Shown here: in pieces, positions 40,481 to 48,332 of the stretch
Layout: each line of letters begins with the position of its first letter
Position numbering within the stretch: the stretch's first letter is position 1
NCBI RefSeq assembly: GCF_000315425.1
Contig: NZ_JH992922.1
Coordinates: forward strand, 793,560 to 857,559
Reading direction: 5' to 3'
DNA from: Massilia timonae CCUG 45783
Lineage (GTDB): Bacteria; Pseudomonadota; Gammaproteobacteria; Burkholderiales; Burkholderiaceae_D
DNA: 64,000 nt
Position numbers and translations under genes: made by a program
The notes under the pieces: generated by a model
What the model saw: the letters and a program-made list of their open reading frames with translations, nothing else
Database searches by the model: none
Told to the model about the DNA's origin: nothing

Positions 40481-41527
40481 TTGCTCACGTTTTACAACGA
40501 ACACCATGCCCAGCATGACGGCCGCGTCGAGCTCGATCGCGGCGAGCTGGCGCCTTGTTCGGAAAAACCCGAGCGCGCCGCCATCGTTCTGAAGGAATGC
40601 GAGCGGCGCGGCCTGGGCGCCATCGTCACGCCGCACGGCGTGCCGCTCATGACGCTCGAGCGGGTGCACAGCCCGCGCTATCTGCACTTCCTGCGCCAGG
40701 CCTGGAACGAGTGGATCGGTCTCGACCCGCGCAATGCCGGCAAGGATGCCTTGCCGGGGGTGTGGCCGGTGCGCACCCTGCGCGCCGATATCGAGCCGGA
40801 CGATGTGTGCGCGCGCCTCGGCCTGTACTCGATGGATGCCGCTACGCCGCTGACGAGCGGCACCTGGATCGCGGCCAAGACCGGCGCCGACTGCGCCGTC
40901 AATGCGGCCCATGCCCTGCGGCGCGGCGAGCGCGGCACCTTCGCGCTCACGCGCCCGCCCGGCCACCACGCCGGCAGCGATTTCTTCGGCGGCGCCTGCT
41001 TCCTGAACAATGCCGCGCTGGCGGCCCAGCACCTGCTGGACGACGGCCTGGAGCGCGTGGCCATCCTCGACCTCGACTACCACCACGGCAACGGCACCCA
41101 AAGCATTTTTTATCATCGCAACGACGTGCTGTTCGTCTCGATCCATGCCGACCCGCGCCAGGCATATCCGTTCTACCTGGGTCATGCCGACGAGACCGGC
41201 AGCGGCGCCGGCCTCGGCTACACGATGAATATCCCGCTCGCGCCCGGTTGCGGCAGCAGCGCCTGGTTCGCGGCGCTGGAAACCGCCTGCCTCAAGATCG
41301 CCATGGCCCGGCCGCAGGCGCTGGTGGTCTCGCTCGGCGTCGATACGGCCGCGCAAGGACAGGATCCGCGCTTCGGCCTGCAGGGCGGCGATTTCCTGCG
41401 CATCGGCGAACGCATCGCCCACCTGGGCCTGCCCACGGCCTTCATGTTCGAGGGCGGCAACGCCGGCCCCGAGCTCGGCATCCATACGGTCAATGTGCTG
41501 GAAGGTTTCGAAACCGCCGCCGAATGA
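40481..41527 (+). CDS. Histone deacetylase-like / acetylpolyamine amidohydrolase family protein
   Basis: 348 aa, starting at TTG 40481 with GAGGA 6 nt upstream. Arginase-deacetylase fold. Active-site His pair in RPPGHHAGSDFFGG, zinc ligands in DLDYHHGNGTQ and SLGVDTAAQGQDP, and the C-terminal FEGGNAG. Probably removes acetyl groups from small acetylated amines or acyl-lysine. Its TGA overlaps an ATG of the downstream acetyltransferase frame, suggesting a paired acetylation/deacetylation unit. Confidence 0.9.
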   Translation: MLTFYNEHHAQHDGRVELDRGELAPCSEKPERAAIVLKECERRGLGAIVTPHGVPLMTLERVHSPRYLHFLRQAWNEWIGLDPRNAGKDALPGVWPVRTLRADIEPDDVCARLGLYSMDAATPLTSGTWIAAKTGADCAVNAAHALRRGERGTFALTRPPGHHAGSDFFGGACFLNNAALAAQHLLDDGLERVAILDLDYHHGNGTQSIFYHRNDVLFVSIHADPRQAYPFYLGHADETGSGAGLGYTMNIPLAPGCGSSAWFAALETACLKIAMARPQALVVSLGVDTAAQGQDPRFGLQGGDFLRIGERIAHLGLPTAFMFEGGNAGPELGIHTVNVLEGFETAAE

Positions 41528-41565
41528 CCGCCGTTCCACATTCCACCACCATCGCTTCGCATTTC

Positions 41566-42033
41566 ATGACCACCTCTAGCCTCATCGACTGGCAATTCTC
41601 GCGCTTCGCCGACCTTACCCCGTTCGACCTCTACGAAGTGCTGGCCCAGCGCCAGAACGTCTTCATCCTCGAGCAGACCTGCCTGTATCCCGACATCGAC
41701 GGCCACGACCCCGAAGCCCACCACCTGCTGGGCTGGCGCAGCGTCGACGGCAAGCGCAGCCTGGCCGCCTACCTGCGCGTGCTGGCCCCGGGCGCCAAGT
41801 ACGACGAGATGTCGATCGGCCGCGTGATCACCACCCCGGCCGCGCGCGGCACGGGCGCCGGCCGCGCCCTGCTCGACGAGGGCATCCGCCAGGCCGAGGC
41901 GCTGTATCCGGGCCACCGCATCCGCATCGGCGCCCAGCAATACCTGGAGCGCTTCTACGGCAGCTTCGGCTTCCAGACCGTCTCGGAACCCTATGACGAA
42001 GACGGCATCATGCACATCGACATGCTGCGCTGA
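41566..42033 (+). CDS. GNAT family acetyltransferase (ElaA-like)
   Basis: 155 aa. The order DWQFSRFADLTPFDLYEVLAQRQNVFILEQTCLYPDIDGHD is the ElaA family start; the acetyl-CoA loop is RVITTPAARGTGAGRALL. The product is a small cytoplasmic N-acetyltransferase of unknown substrate. I chose ATG 41566 from family alignment. ATG 41524, which overlaps the stop of the preceding gene (ATGA), would add 14 residues and implies translational coupling. No good Shine-Dalgarno before either. Confidence 0.87.
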   Translation: MTTSSLIDWQFSRFADLTPFDLYEVLAQRQNVFILEQTCLYPDIDGHDPEAHHLLGWRSVDGKRSLAAYLRVLAPGAKYDEMSIGRVITTPAARGTGAGRALLDEGIRQAEALYPGHRIRIGAQQYLERFYGSFGFQTVSEPYDEDGIMHIDMLR

Positions 42034-42088
42034 ACCGCCCGCACGGCTGCGGGCGGCGCCGCGGCCATGGCCTGCAGGCGCCGCGGCC

Positions 42089-44245
42089 TCAACAGTCGCA
42101 CGGCGGCGGATCGAGCCGCACATACTGGCAGTCTTCGAGACGGCAGGCCAGGGCCAGGATCTGGCGCGCATCGTTGATGTCGGTCGCATCCACCAGCGTC
42201 CAGCCGGCGGGCATCGCGCTCAGCGCGTTCAGGTCGCGCATCGCGCCCCGCTCGTAGAGGAAGGCGTGCGACGCCGGCCCATCGGGCGTGTCGGCGCTCG
42301 ACGAGCCGACCACCGATGCGGCGTTGTTGAGGCCGTTGGCGACGCCATAGCCGAAGCCGCCCAGCGCGCCCAGGCCGTACATCACGCCGCCCGAATACAG
42401 GAACGGTTGCCATAGATAGCTGGCGCCGTCGATGACGATGCCGGTATCGGCGACGCCCACCACGTCGCCCGCATCGTTGATGTCGAAGGCGCTGCTGTTC
42501 TTGCCGCCCAGCGTCCCCAGGCTGCGCATGATCTGGTCGCGATACACGTAGGCAAGGTAGTGCGGCACCGGGATCGCGTCGCCCGTGACCGACGCGGTGC
42601 CGGTCACGGCGCCGTGGCGGTTGATCGCGGCGGAACCGCCCCAGGTGCCGCCGAACGTGGGAATGATGCGCGTGATGCCGTTGGCGACGACGAAGCCGCG
42701 GCCACGCTCGCCGACGCCAAAGGCGGCGTTGCCGGATACCGCCCCGCTGTCGTTCAGGCCGCTCGCCGAATTGAAACCCACCAGCACCCCGCGCCCGGCA
42801 TTGCGCAGGCCGGCGGGCGAGAACACGTGGGCGGCATCGACGTAGGCCCCGGCCAGGTGGCCGTGACCGTTGATCGCGGCGGCGCTCGAACCCGGCGCCA
42901 GCGCGGCGTAATCGCGCACGGTGGCGCCATCCCACACGGCGGCCGCGCCGTTGCTGCCGGCCACATGGCCCTTGCCATTGATGGCCCTGGCATTGAGTTC
43001 GGCCGGAATGAAGGTGACCCGGAACAAGCCCGGCGCGGCCTGCGCCGCTTCCACCGGCGCTGTGGCCGGCGCTGTGGCAGGAGTAGCGGCCGCTGCCAGC
43101 GGCGCCGCCAGCGGTCCGATCAGGAGCGCCGGCGCCATCCGGTGCAGGCGCGCGCGCGGGCGCCGGCGCGCGCGCCAGGCCAGCAGCGCCAGCCCAGTCC
43201 CCAGCATCGCCCAGGTTCCGGGCTCGGGCACCGCCGTGACCAGGTCGAGCCGTACCGCACGGCAGTCGCCCAGCCCGTTGCAGGCCTGGACCAGGATCTG
43301 GCCGGCATCGTTGACGTCGAGCGCATTCACCAGCTGCCAGTCGCCGCGCTCGCCCACCAGCGCGTTGAGGTCGAGCATGCCTTCACGCCCGCCGTCGGCC
43401 CCATACACGAAGGCATGGTAGTCGAAGCCGCCCACGCTGCCGATGCCGGACAGGCCCACCACGAGCCCGGCATTGTTGAGCGCATTGGCGCGCCCGGACA
43501 CGCCGCCCAGCGTGCCGAGATCGATCATGCGGTCATCAAGGGGCGAGAACAGGAAGGGCCGCTCGCTGAAGTTGTCCTCGAGCCCGGACCAGCCGGCGAC
43601 GAAGCCGGCGTCGTTGATGTCGTTCGCTTCGCTGAACCAGCCGCCCAGCGAGCCGAGGTCGTGCTGGACGCCGTCGCGGTAGACCGAGGCGGTGCGGCGC
43701 GGATCGCCCCAGTCGGCGCCATCGCCGGCGCGGCTGGCGAAGCCGGCGATGTGGCCGCTGGCATTGATCGCGTTGGCCACGCTGATCGTGCCGCCGAAGC
43801 TGCCAAGCTGGGTCACCGCGCCCGACTGGTACAGGAAGGCGTAGGTCTCGGAAAAGCCGACGGCGCCGAAGCCCGCCACCTGGCCGGCGTCGTTGATGGC
43901 GGTGGCCCAGGTGCCGTAGGCCGGCGGCACGTTGAAGATCGAGAACGCGCCGCCGGCATACACGAAGGCGTCGCTGCCGACGCGGCCGACGATGGACCCG
44001 CCGTTGTTGATCGCCAGGCCTTCGCTGCCCGGCAGGAGCGAGGCCAGGTAGGTGGTGCCGCCCGTCGACCACACCGCCGCCCCGCCCTGCGCGGTGCCGA
44101 CCACCCGCCCGGCGCCGTCGAGGCCGGCGGCGGTGAAGTCTTGCGGCAGCCAGGTCATGCGGTACAGCGGCGCCGCCATGGCCAGTCCCGGCAACGCCAT
44201 TATTATCACCAACAATTTATTTAAGAAATGTTTGCGCAGGGACAT
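42089..44245 (-). CDS. Double HAF-repeat protein with an internal PEP-CTERM signal
   Basis: 718 aa. Signal peptide (1 to about 24), then a HAF-repeat domain (about 28-335) with many 'AINDAGQVAGF'- and 'DLGTLGG'-like units. A complete PEP-CTERM signal sits at about 339-369: VPEP, hydrophobic stretch, then RARRRPRARLHR. The chain continues with a second hydrophobic segment (about 370-388), an Ala/Pro/Thr linker, and a second HAF domain (about 395-710) that ends DPPPCDC without a PEP-CTERM. This looks like two tandem PEP-CTERM genes fused after loss of the first stop. ATG 44245 has GGAAGGATC upstream. The double-membrane-pass topology is inferred. Confidence 0.88.
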   Translation of the reverse strand: MSLRKHFLNKLLVIIMALPGLAMAAPLYRMTWLPQDFTAAGLDGAGRVVGTAQGGAAVWSTGGTTYLASLLPGSEGLAINNGGSIVGRVGSDAFVYAGGAFSIFNVPPAYGTWATAINDAGQVAGFGAVGFSETYAFLYQSGAVTQLGSFGGTISVANAINASGHIAGFASRAGDGADWGDPRRTASVYRDGVQHDLGSLGGWFSEANDINDAGFVAGWSGLEDNFSERPFLFSPLDDRMIDLGTLGGVSGRANALNNAGLVVGLSGIGSVGGFDYHAFVYGADGGREGMLDLNALVGERGDWQLVNALDVNDAGQILVQACNGLGDCRAVRLDLVTAVPEPGTWAMLGTGLALLAWRARRRPRARLHRMAPALLIGPLAAPLAAAATPATAPATAPVEAAQAAPGLFRVTFIPAELNARAINGKGHVAGSNGAAAVWDGATVRDYAALAPGSSAAAINGHGHLAGAYVDAAHVFSPAGLRNAGRGVLVGFNSASGLNDSGAVSGNAAFGVGERGRGFVVANGITRIIPTFGGTWGGSAAINRHGAVTGTASVTGDAIPVPHYLAYVYRDQIMRSLGTLGGKNSSAFDINDAGDVVGVADTGIVIDGASYLWQPFLYSGGVMYGLGALGGFGYGVANGLNNAASVVGSSSADTPDGPASHAFLYERGAMRDLNALSAMPAGWTLVDATDINDARQILALACRLEDCQYVRLDPPPCDC

Positions 44246-44329
44246 GATCGATCCTTCCGGTGACCGGGGAATCTCAACGATGTCGCAAACACGGCGGGGA
44301 CGTTCTGCGCCAGCGCAGGCGTGCACGGG

Positions 44330-44524
44330 TCAGGAGGCGGCCAGGCGGCCTGCCCCGAGCAGCAGCAGCGCGGCGGCCAGCAGCAGCCAGGCGGGCGGGT
44401 CGGCGGCGAGAACGGGATCAGCGACGACGCAAGCCGGGGAGACCGGCGCGGGCGCGGGCCTGGTGGCGGCGAAGGCAGAGTAGCTGGGCAGCAGGCAGAC
44501 GGCAAAGTGGAAAGAAGAACGCAT
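44330..44524 (-). CDS. Small putative exported protein with C-terminal hydrophobic tail
   Basis: 64 aa. N-terminus MRSSFHFAVCLLPSYSAFA looks like a signal peptide; then a Pro/Ala-rich stretch; then DPPAWLLLAAALLLLGAGRL, a C-terminal hydrophobic segment with a weak PEP-CTERM-like outline but no PEP and little positive charge. It lies between the FKBP terminator and the HAF gene on the same strand. Shine-Dalgarno is weak. It may be a real small gene or a chance frame. Confidence 0.4.
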   Translation of the reverse strand: MRSSFHFAVCLLPSYSAFAATRPAPAPVSPACVVADPVLAADPPAWLLLAAALLLLGAGRLAAS

Positions 44525-44599
44525 GATCGGCTCGGCCTAAAATCCCGAGCATCGCCTGCCGCCGTCACGTGGACCGTGCGCCAGGTCAGCCGTACACGC

Positions 44600-44627
44600 A
44601 AAAAAAGACCGGGGCGGTGCCCCGGTC
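44600..44627 (-). terminator. Terminator after the FKBP gene
   Basis: Stem GACCGGGGC / GCCCCGGTC with a 3-nt loop, followed on the minus strand by seven T, about 30 bp past the FKBP stop. Shows the FKBP gene is a single-gene unit. Confidence 0.9.
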
Positions 44628-44658
44628 CGGTAGGTCATTGACGCCGGGCCTGGCCGGC

Positions 44659-45093
44659 TTACTCGACCTTGGTCAGGATGATTTCATACACCAGGCCCGA
44701 GTTCGGCGGAACCGGACCGTTGCCGGTCGCGCCGTAGGCCTGGTTAGCCGGGATCAGGACGGTGCGCTTGCCGCCGACCTTCATGCCGATCACACCCTGG
44801 TCGTAGCCGGGAATGACATTGCCGCTGCCGACGACGTAAGGGCGCAGATTGCCCGATTCCAGACGCGTGCCCTTGAAGTCGGCGACCTTGTCGTTATACA
44901 GCCACAGCGTGTACTGGGTGGTCACCGTCTTGCCGGTCACGGCCTCGGCGCCGGTACCCACCGTGTTGTCGGTCTTGGTCAGCGCCGCGGGGCTGCTGAC
45001 GACGGGCTTGTCGTCGTCGCTGCCGCCACCGCCGCAGGCGGTCAGCGCGAGCATGGCGGCAAAGGCGGCAATCAGGGGAAACTTCAGCTTCAT
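44659..45093 (-). CDS. FKBP-type peptidyl-prolyl isomerase, lipoprotein
   Basis: 144 aa. Lipoprotein signal MKLKFPLIAAFAAMLALTAC with lipobox LTAC and lipidated Cys20, a Gly/Ser/Asp spacer, then an FKBP domain. The domain has VTTQYTLWLYNDKVADFKGTRL, VIPGYDQGVIGMKVGGKRTVLIP and AYGATGNGPVPPNSGLVYEIIL. Speeds proline isomerisation in exported proteins. ATG 45093 has GAGGACCCCC upstream. A sigma-54 promoter about 110 bp upstream suggests control by PrsR. A terminator follows. Confidence 0.93.
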   Translation of the reverse strand: MKLKFPLIAAFAAMLALTACGGGGSDDDKPVVSSPAALTKTDNTVGTGAEAVTGKTVTTQYTLWLYNDKVADFKGTRLESGNLRPYVVGSGNVIPGYDQGVIGMKVGGKRTVLIPANQAYGATGNGPVPPNSGLVYEIILTKVE

Positions 45094-45204
45094 GGGGGTC
45101 CTCGACAGGAAAGGCAAATAAGGTTGGTGTAACGAAACCTCGTACCTTATCGAATCAGTCCCATGAAACTGTCTTGAATTTGTCTGATAATTGTCGTGCC
45201 ATTC

Positions 45205-45220
45205 TGCAACGGACGTGCCG
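45205..45220 (-). promoter_or_regulatory. Sigma-54 (RpoN) -24/-12 promoter of the FKBP gene
   Basis: Minus-strand CGGCACGTCCGTTGCA matches TGGCACG-N4-TTGCW at all but one position, with the GG-N10-GC spacing exact. Transcription would start near 45194, giving a leader of about 100 nt. Confidence 0.78.
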
Positions 45221-45272
45221 GGACGACAGCGAGAAAAGTCAACCTCGCCCCCTCGGCCCGAAACGGCCGATG

Positions 45273-45292
45273 CGGGATGCCATGGCATTCCG
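45273..45292. promoter_or_regulatory. Near-perfect 20-bp dyad upstream of the FKBP RpoN promoter
   Basis: CGGGATGCCATGGCATTCCG is symmetric except at one position pair, with a perfect 12-bp core ATGCCATGGCAT. It is about 55 bp upstream of the -24 element, a suitable place for an NtrC-type activator such as PrsR. Confidence 0.5.
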
Positions 45293-45298
45293 CGGCGC

Positions 45299-46786
45299 TC
45301 AGCGACGCGACGCGATATCGAGCTGGTCGAGATAGAGTGCCAACGGACTGTACCAGTGTGTAGACGCACTGAAGGCTGAACTGAAGAGGGTCCGCACAGC
45401 GCGTGGAAGGGCAAAGCGCTTGTTGATCAGTCGTGATGATGGACGAAGCAGCAGGCGCTTGGCTACCTTCCTGCCAAATTCGGCGTGAAGCAGCATGAAG
45501 TCTGGCGAATCGGCGCGCTTTCCTTTGTCTTCATATGGAAGTCCTGCGTACTCGGGATATGCGCGGCTGATTGTATCTGTATGGAAGGTATGATCGACTA
45601 ACATTTCTACAGGCAGTCCCGTAAGAAAGTCGTAGAGATCATGATCCAGGAATGGAGCATACACGGTTGGCACATCTCCCAGCAGGCCATAGGGTACCAA
45701 GGCAATCTCGCGTCGTGTACGGTTCCAGAAGAAGAACGAACCGACCGGATTTGGACTATCCAAATGAGTTTTTACTTCTTTTTCCAGATGGGTGACAGCA
45801 AGTTCCAGGCTTGTACTACGGTATAACTGCGGCGTCAGAAGATTGCTGAGTTTCCTCTCGGCTTTGCTAAGGAGCTGTGTTGCGATTTCTTTGGCAGAAG
45901 CGGTCTGGAATAATCGCAGGCGTTCCTCTGTCAGAAAAACGCTTTGCGAAAGAACATCTCCTGCAATACCGTCATAAACGACACGTTCTCGCGCGCGAAT
46001 ATTGGATACCGTCTCCAGATACCAGGCATGCTCATCGGTGCAATAACTGGTCAACAGATTTTTCGCCGCTTCCGCTGTGTAAAATGAGCCGGATTGCGGA
46101 ATAATGTCATGCTTCAACCCGAATTCTTGCGTAAGCATGGTGGCAATGCGCGCATCTTCGTTTCCCCGTGGTGGGAAGTGGAGCGCAGTAATGCAGCGAC
46201 CAGGCTTATGCCCTTGGCGGAGCAGTTCGAACAAGATATGTCGTGAATCGCGTCCTCCGCTCAATGGCACAGCGAAATTCGCATCGGAGGGAGCCCGCCG
46301 GGTCATCGAACGGCGGAAAAGTTCGTTATAGGTGTCGAGCGCAGATGTGCGAGATTCGCCACGGCTGGGGGCGCCACGGGCCCTGGTCGCGCGTTCAAGA
46401 CGTAGTTCACCATCCCAACTCAGTGTCGCCGCCGGCGGCAGGGCGCGGATGTGGCGGAAAGGTGTATCGTCGCCGATAAAAAAGCCGAGCCTGAAGAATA
46501 CGGATAGCGCCGTTTCATCCAGTTCGGGACTGGCACCGGCATTGAGAAGCTGATCAATGGACGACGATATCGCGAATTCCCCGTCGCGCGAGTAATAAAA
46601 AACCGGGAACATCCCGTAGCGGTCGTTGCGCGCAGTTAAGCACTTCCCATCCCAATTCCATTCGACGTAGATGCCATCGGGATTACCCGATTCTCGTGCG
46701 ATCTGGTGCCCAAGGGCACAATGCGCTTTTCCCCGAACATCAAACCCTTCAGTCAGCCGTTTGACGTGGAAAAATGATTCGTTCAT
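45299..46786 (-). CDS. Asparagine synthase-like protein lacking the glutaminase Cys
   Basis: 495 aa from ATG 46786 (a GTG at 46819 is possible). N-terminal Ntn-hydrolase-like domain with ARNDRYGMFPVFYY but no Cys at position 2, so it should not hydrolyse glutamine. C-terminal synthetase domain has the ATP PP-loop SGGRDS (about 176-181). Likely forms an amide or other acyl-adenylate-derived bond using ammonia or another amine. Base composition is lower in GC than neighbours. It follows the GT2 gene by about 100 bp on the same strand, so both may modify one glycan or small molecule. Confidence 0.82.
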   Translation of the reverse strand: MNESFFHVKRLTEGFDVRGKAHCALGHQIARESGNPDGIYVEWNWDGKCLTARNDRYGMFPVFYYSRDGEFAISSSIDQLLNAGASPELDETALSVFFRLGFFIGDDTPFRHIRALPPAATLSWDGELRLERATRARGAPSRGESRTSALDTYNELFRRSMTRRAPSDANFAVPLSGGRDSRHILFELLRQGHKPGRCITALHFPPRGNEDARIATMLTQEFGLKHDIIPQSGSFYTAEAAKNLLTSYCTDEHAWYLETVSNIRARERVVYDGIAGDVLSQSVFLTEERLRLFQTASAKEIATQLLSKAERKLSNLLTPQLYRSTSLELAVTHLEKEVKTHLDSPNPVGSFFFWNRTRREIALVPYGLLGDVPTVYAPFLDHDLYDFLTGLPVEMLVDHTFHTDTISRAYPEYAGLPYEDKGKRADSPDFMLLHAEFGRKVAKRLLLRPSSRLINKRFALPRAVRTLFSSAFSASTHWYSPLALYLDQLDIASRR

Positions 46787-46887
46787 TCCAATATCCAATT
46801 CATGAAAAGATTGATGCACAAGTTCTATATCACAATCCGTTCAATGATCCAGTCTTGCGATGCCCGGTTGAGCCCGCTAAAGCAAGC

Positions 46888-47829
46888 TCATTGTTTCCGC
46901 GATGCTGCGTTTTTCAGATCATGTGCCTGATGCAAGAATCCACGCGTGTGATGGTAGTGGAAGCGCGCCTTGAACTTGGCTTCACTATCGCCACGCAACG
47001 TTGCCAAGGCAATTTGCAGTGCATGACGCATTTTTTTCGTATATAGCCAGCGCGGTACGCCAAATAATGTGGGGAAGTGCGTCATGTCGCCCGTTTCCAG
47101 ACAAGTACCGCGTCCTCCTCGGAAAGCGCGGCCCAGGCAAAACTCCTCAGTTAACTGATGTGGACGAATAAAATGGTTGACTCGCGGATTGTTCGAGAAC
47201 CAGGCTTTATGGCCTGCGGCGACGACACGTTTATTGAATTCCGTCTCGCTACCCATGATATAGTTACCGCGGTTTGGTCCTACATTCGGGTTGAACCGGT
47301 GCCCGGCTTCGAACACCCGGCGGCGAACTGCCATATTCGGTCCCCATATGGCGCCGGGCTGAATCGGGCCGTCGCTGAAGTTGGTGATCGCGAACGCCAG
47401 CCCAAGTGGAACGTGACGCAGCACCCAGTCAGGAGGTGGGGCGCCCCAATCGGGCAATATTGCACCACCAAACAGGTCATAGTCGGCGTTCTCCAGCATG
47501 CAAGCCTGCATCGCAACAAGCCAATCGGGCTCAGGCGTGGCGTCATCGTCTGTCATCACGAACAACTCGACGGCCGGACGACGTTGCAGCGCCAGCTCAA
47601 CGCCACGGTTGAGTGCTGCGTTCTTGCCGCTTCGCTCCTGATGAACGTATTCGATCGGCAATAATTTTGCGTAAGATTCGACGATTGAACGGGTTTCGTC
47701 ATCGCTCCCATCATCTACCACGATGGCCGACCACCCACCTACGGGTTGTGCGAGGTTCGCATATCCTTCAAACACTTTTGGCAACGTCTTGGCCCCGTTG
47801 CACGTTGCCATAATAATTATCATGGACAA
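46888..47829 (-). CDS. Glycosyltransferase family 2
   Basis: 313 aa. GT-A fold start MIIIMATCNGAKTLPKV, nucleotide site VVDDGSDDETR, and DxD-type VMTDDDATPEPDWL. The acceptor region includes GGRGTCLETGDMTHF. It transfers a sugar from a nucleotide-sugar; neighbours suggest a polysaccharide or glycoconjugate. I chose TTG 47829 because AGGAG lies 7 nt upstream; ATG 47823 is 13 nt away. Region is lower in GC than average, a sign of transfer. Probably in an operon with the Asn-synthase-like gene. Confidence 0.87.
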   Translation of the reverse strand: MSMIIIMATCNGAKTLPKVFEGYANLAQPVGGWSAIVVDDGSDDETRSIVESYAKLLPIEYVHQERSGKNAALNRGVELALQRRPAVELFVMTDDDATPEPDWLVAMQACMLENADYDLFGGAILPDWGAPPPDWVLRHVPLGLAFAITNFSDGPIQPGAIWGPNMAVRRRVFEAGHRFNPNVGPNRGNYIMGSETEFNKRVVAAGHKAWFSNNPRVNHFIRPHQLTEEFCLGRAFRGGRGTCLETGDMTHFPTLFGVPRWLYTKKMRHALQIALATLRGDSEAKFKARFHYHHTRGFLHQAHDLKNAASRKQ

Positions 47830-48332
47830 GATTTATCTCCTATAGTCACCTAAATCTTCGCGAGTGTGTTGGCTGACCTGATAACAGTCAGCTACAAGTG
47901 TATCGAGGAGGGGCTGTTCGGCTTCAAGTCCAGAATGCGGCAAGTCTGTACATGTCAGGTAACAGGCAGCGCCGTGGTTGACTGCTACCCGTGGAACCTG
48001 CCAGTACTTCATGCAATACGCTTTTGCCTTACTCTCACGAAATTCATGGCGCCAGGCATATACAGTTTGGCATGACCATACACACAGGGTTCCCCTGACC
48101 ATCGGTAAAAAATTGTCAACAATCTTAGCATTTTTCTGCCATGTCATCTTTCCAGGAGAAAATCATGACACCTGGCCACTCGTCTGCCCGATATCAAGTG
48201 AGCCCCTGTGATCGTGGTGCGGGACCGCCATGGCCACGCATGCGGACTGCCGGCAGGCTGCAACATAGCAGAATGACAATCGTACACTGAGATATACAGT
48301 TCCAGATCCGTACATCAATGGCGGCGGTCTCC
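47830..48332. other. Lower-GC intergenic region upstream of the GT2 gene
   Basis: About 500 bp, markedly less GC-rich than flanking housekeeping genes. It contains an open frame of about 100 codons on the minus strand (47833-48147) that I do not accept: no Shine-Dalgarno, unusual Cys content. Left border of the low-GC island. No RNA gene or repeat was recognised. Confidence 0.5.

Noticed and set aside
45299..46786. Reading the Asn-synthase-like protein as the exosortase A amidotransferase
   Set aside because: That family has the N-terminal catalytic Cys, which is missing here, and the gene is not in the XrtA cluster.
47833..48147. Open frame of about 104 codons upstream of the GT2 gene
   Set aside because: No Shine-Dalgarno, unusual Cys-rich composition, and no recognisable motif; probably chance in lower-GC DNA.
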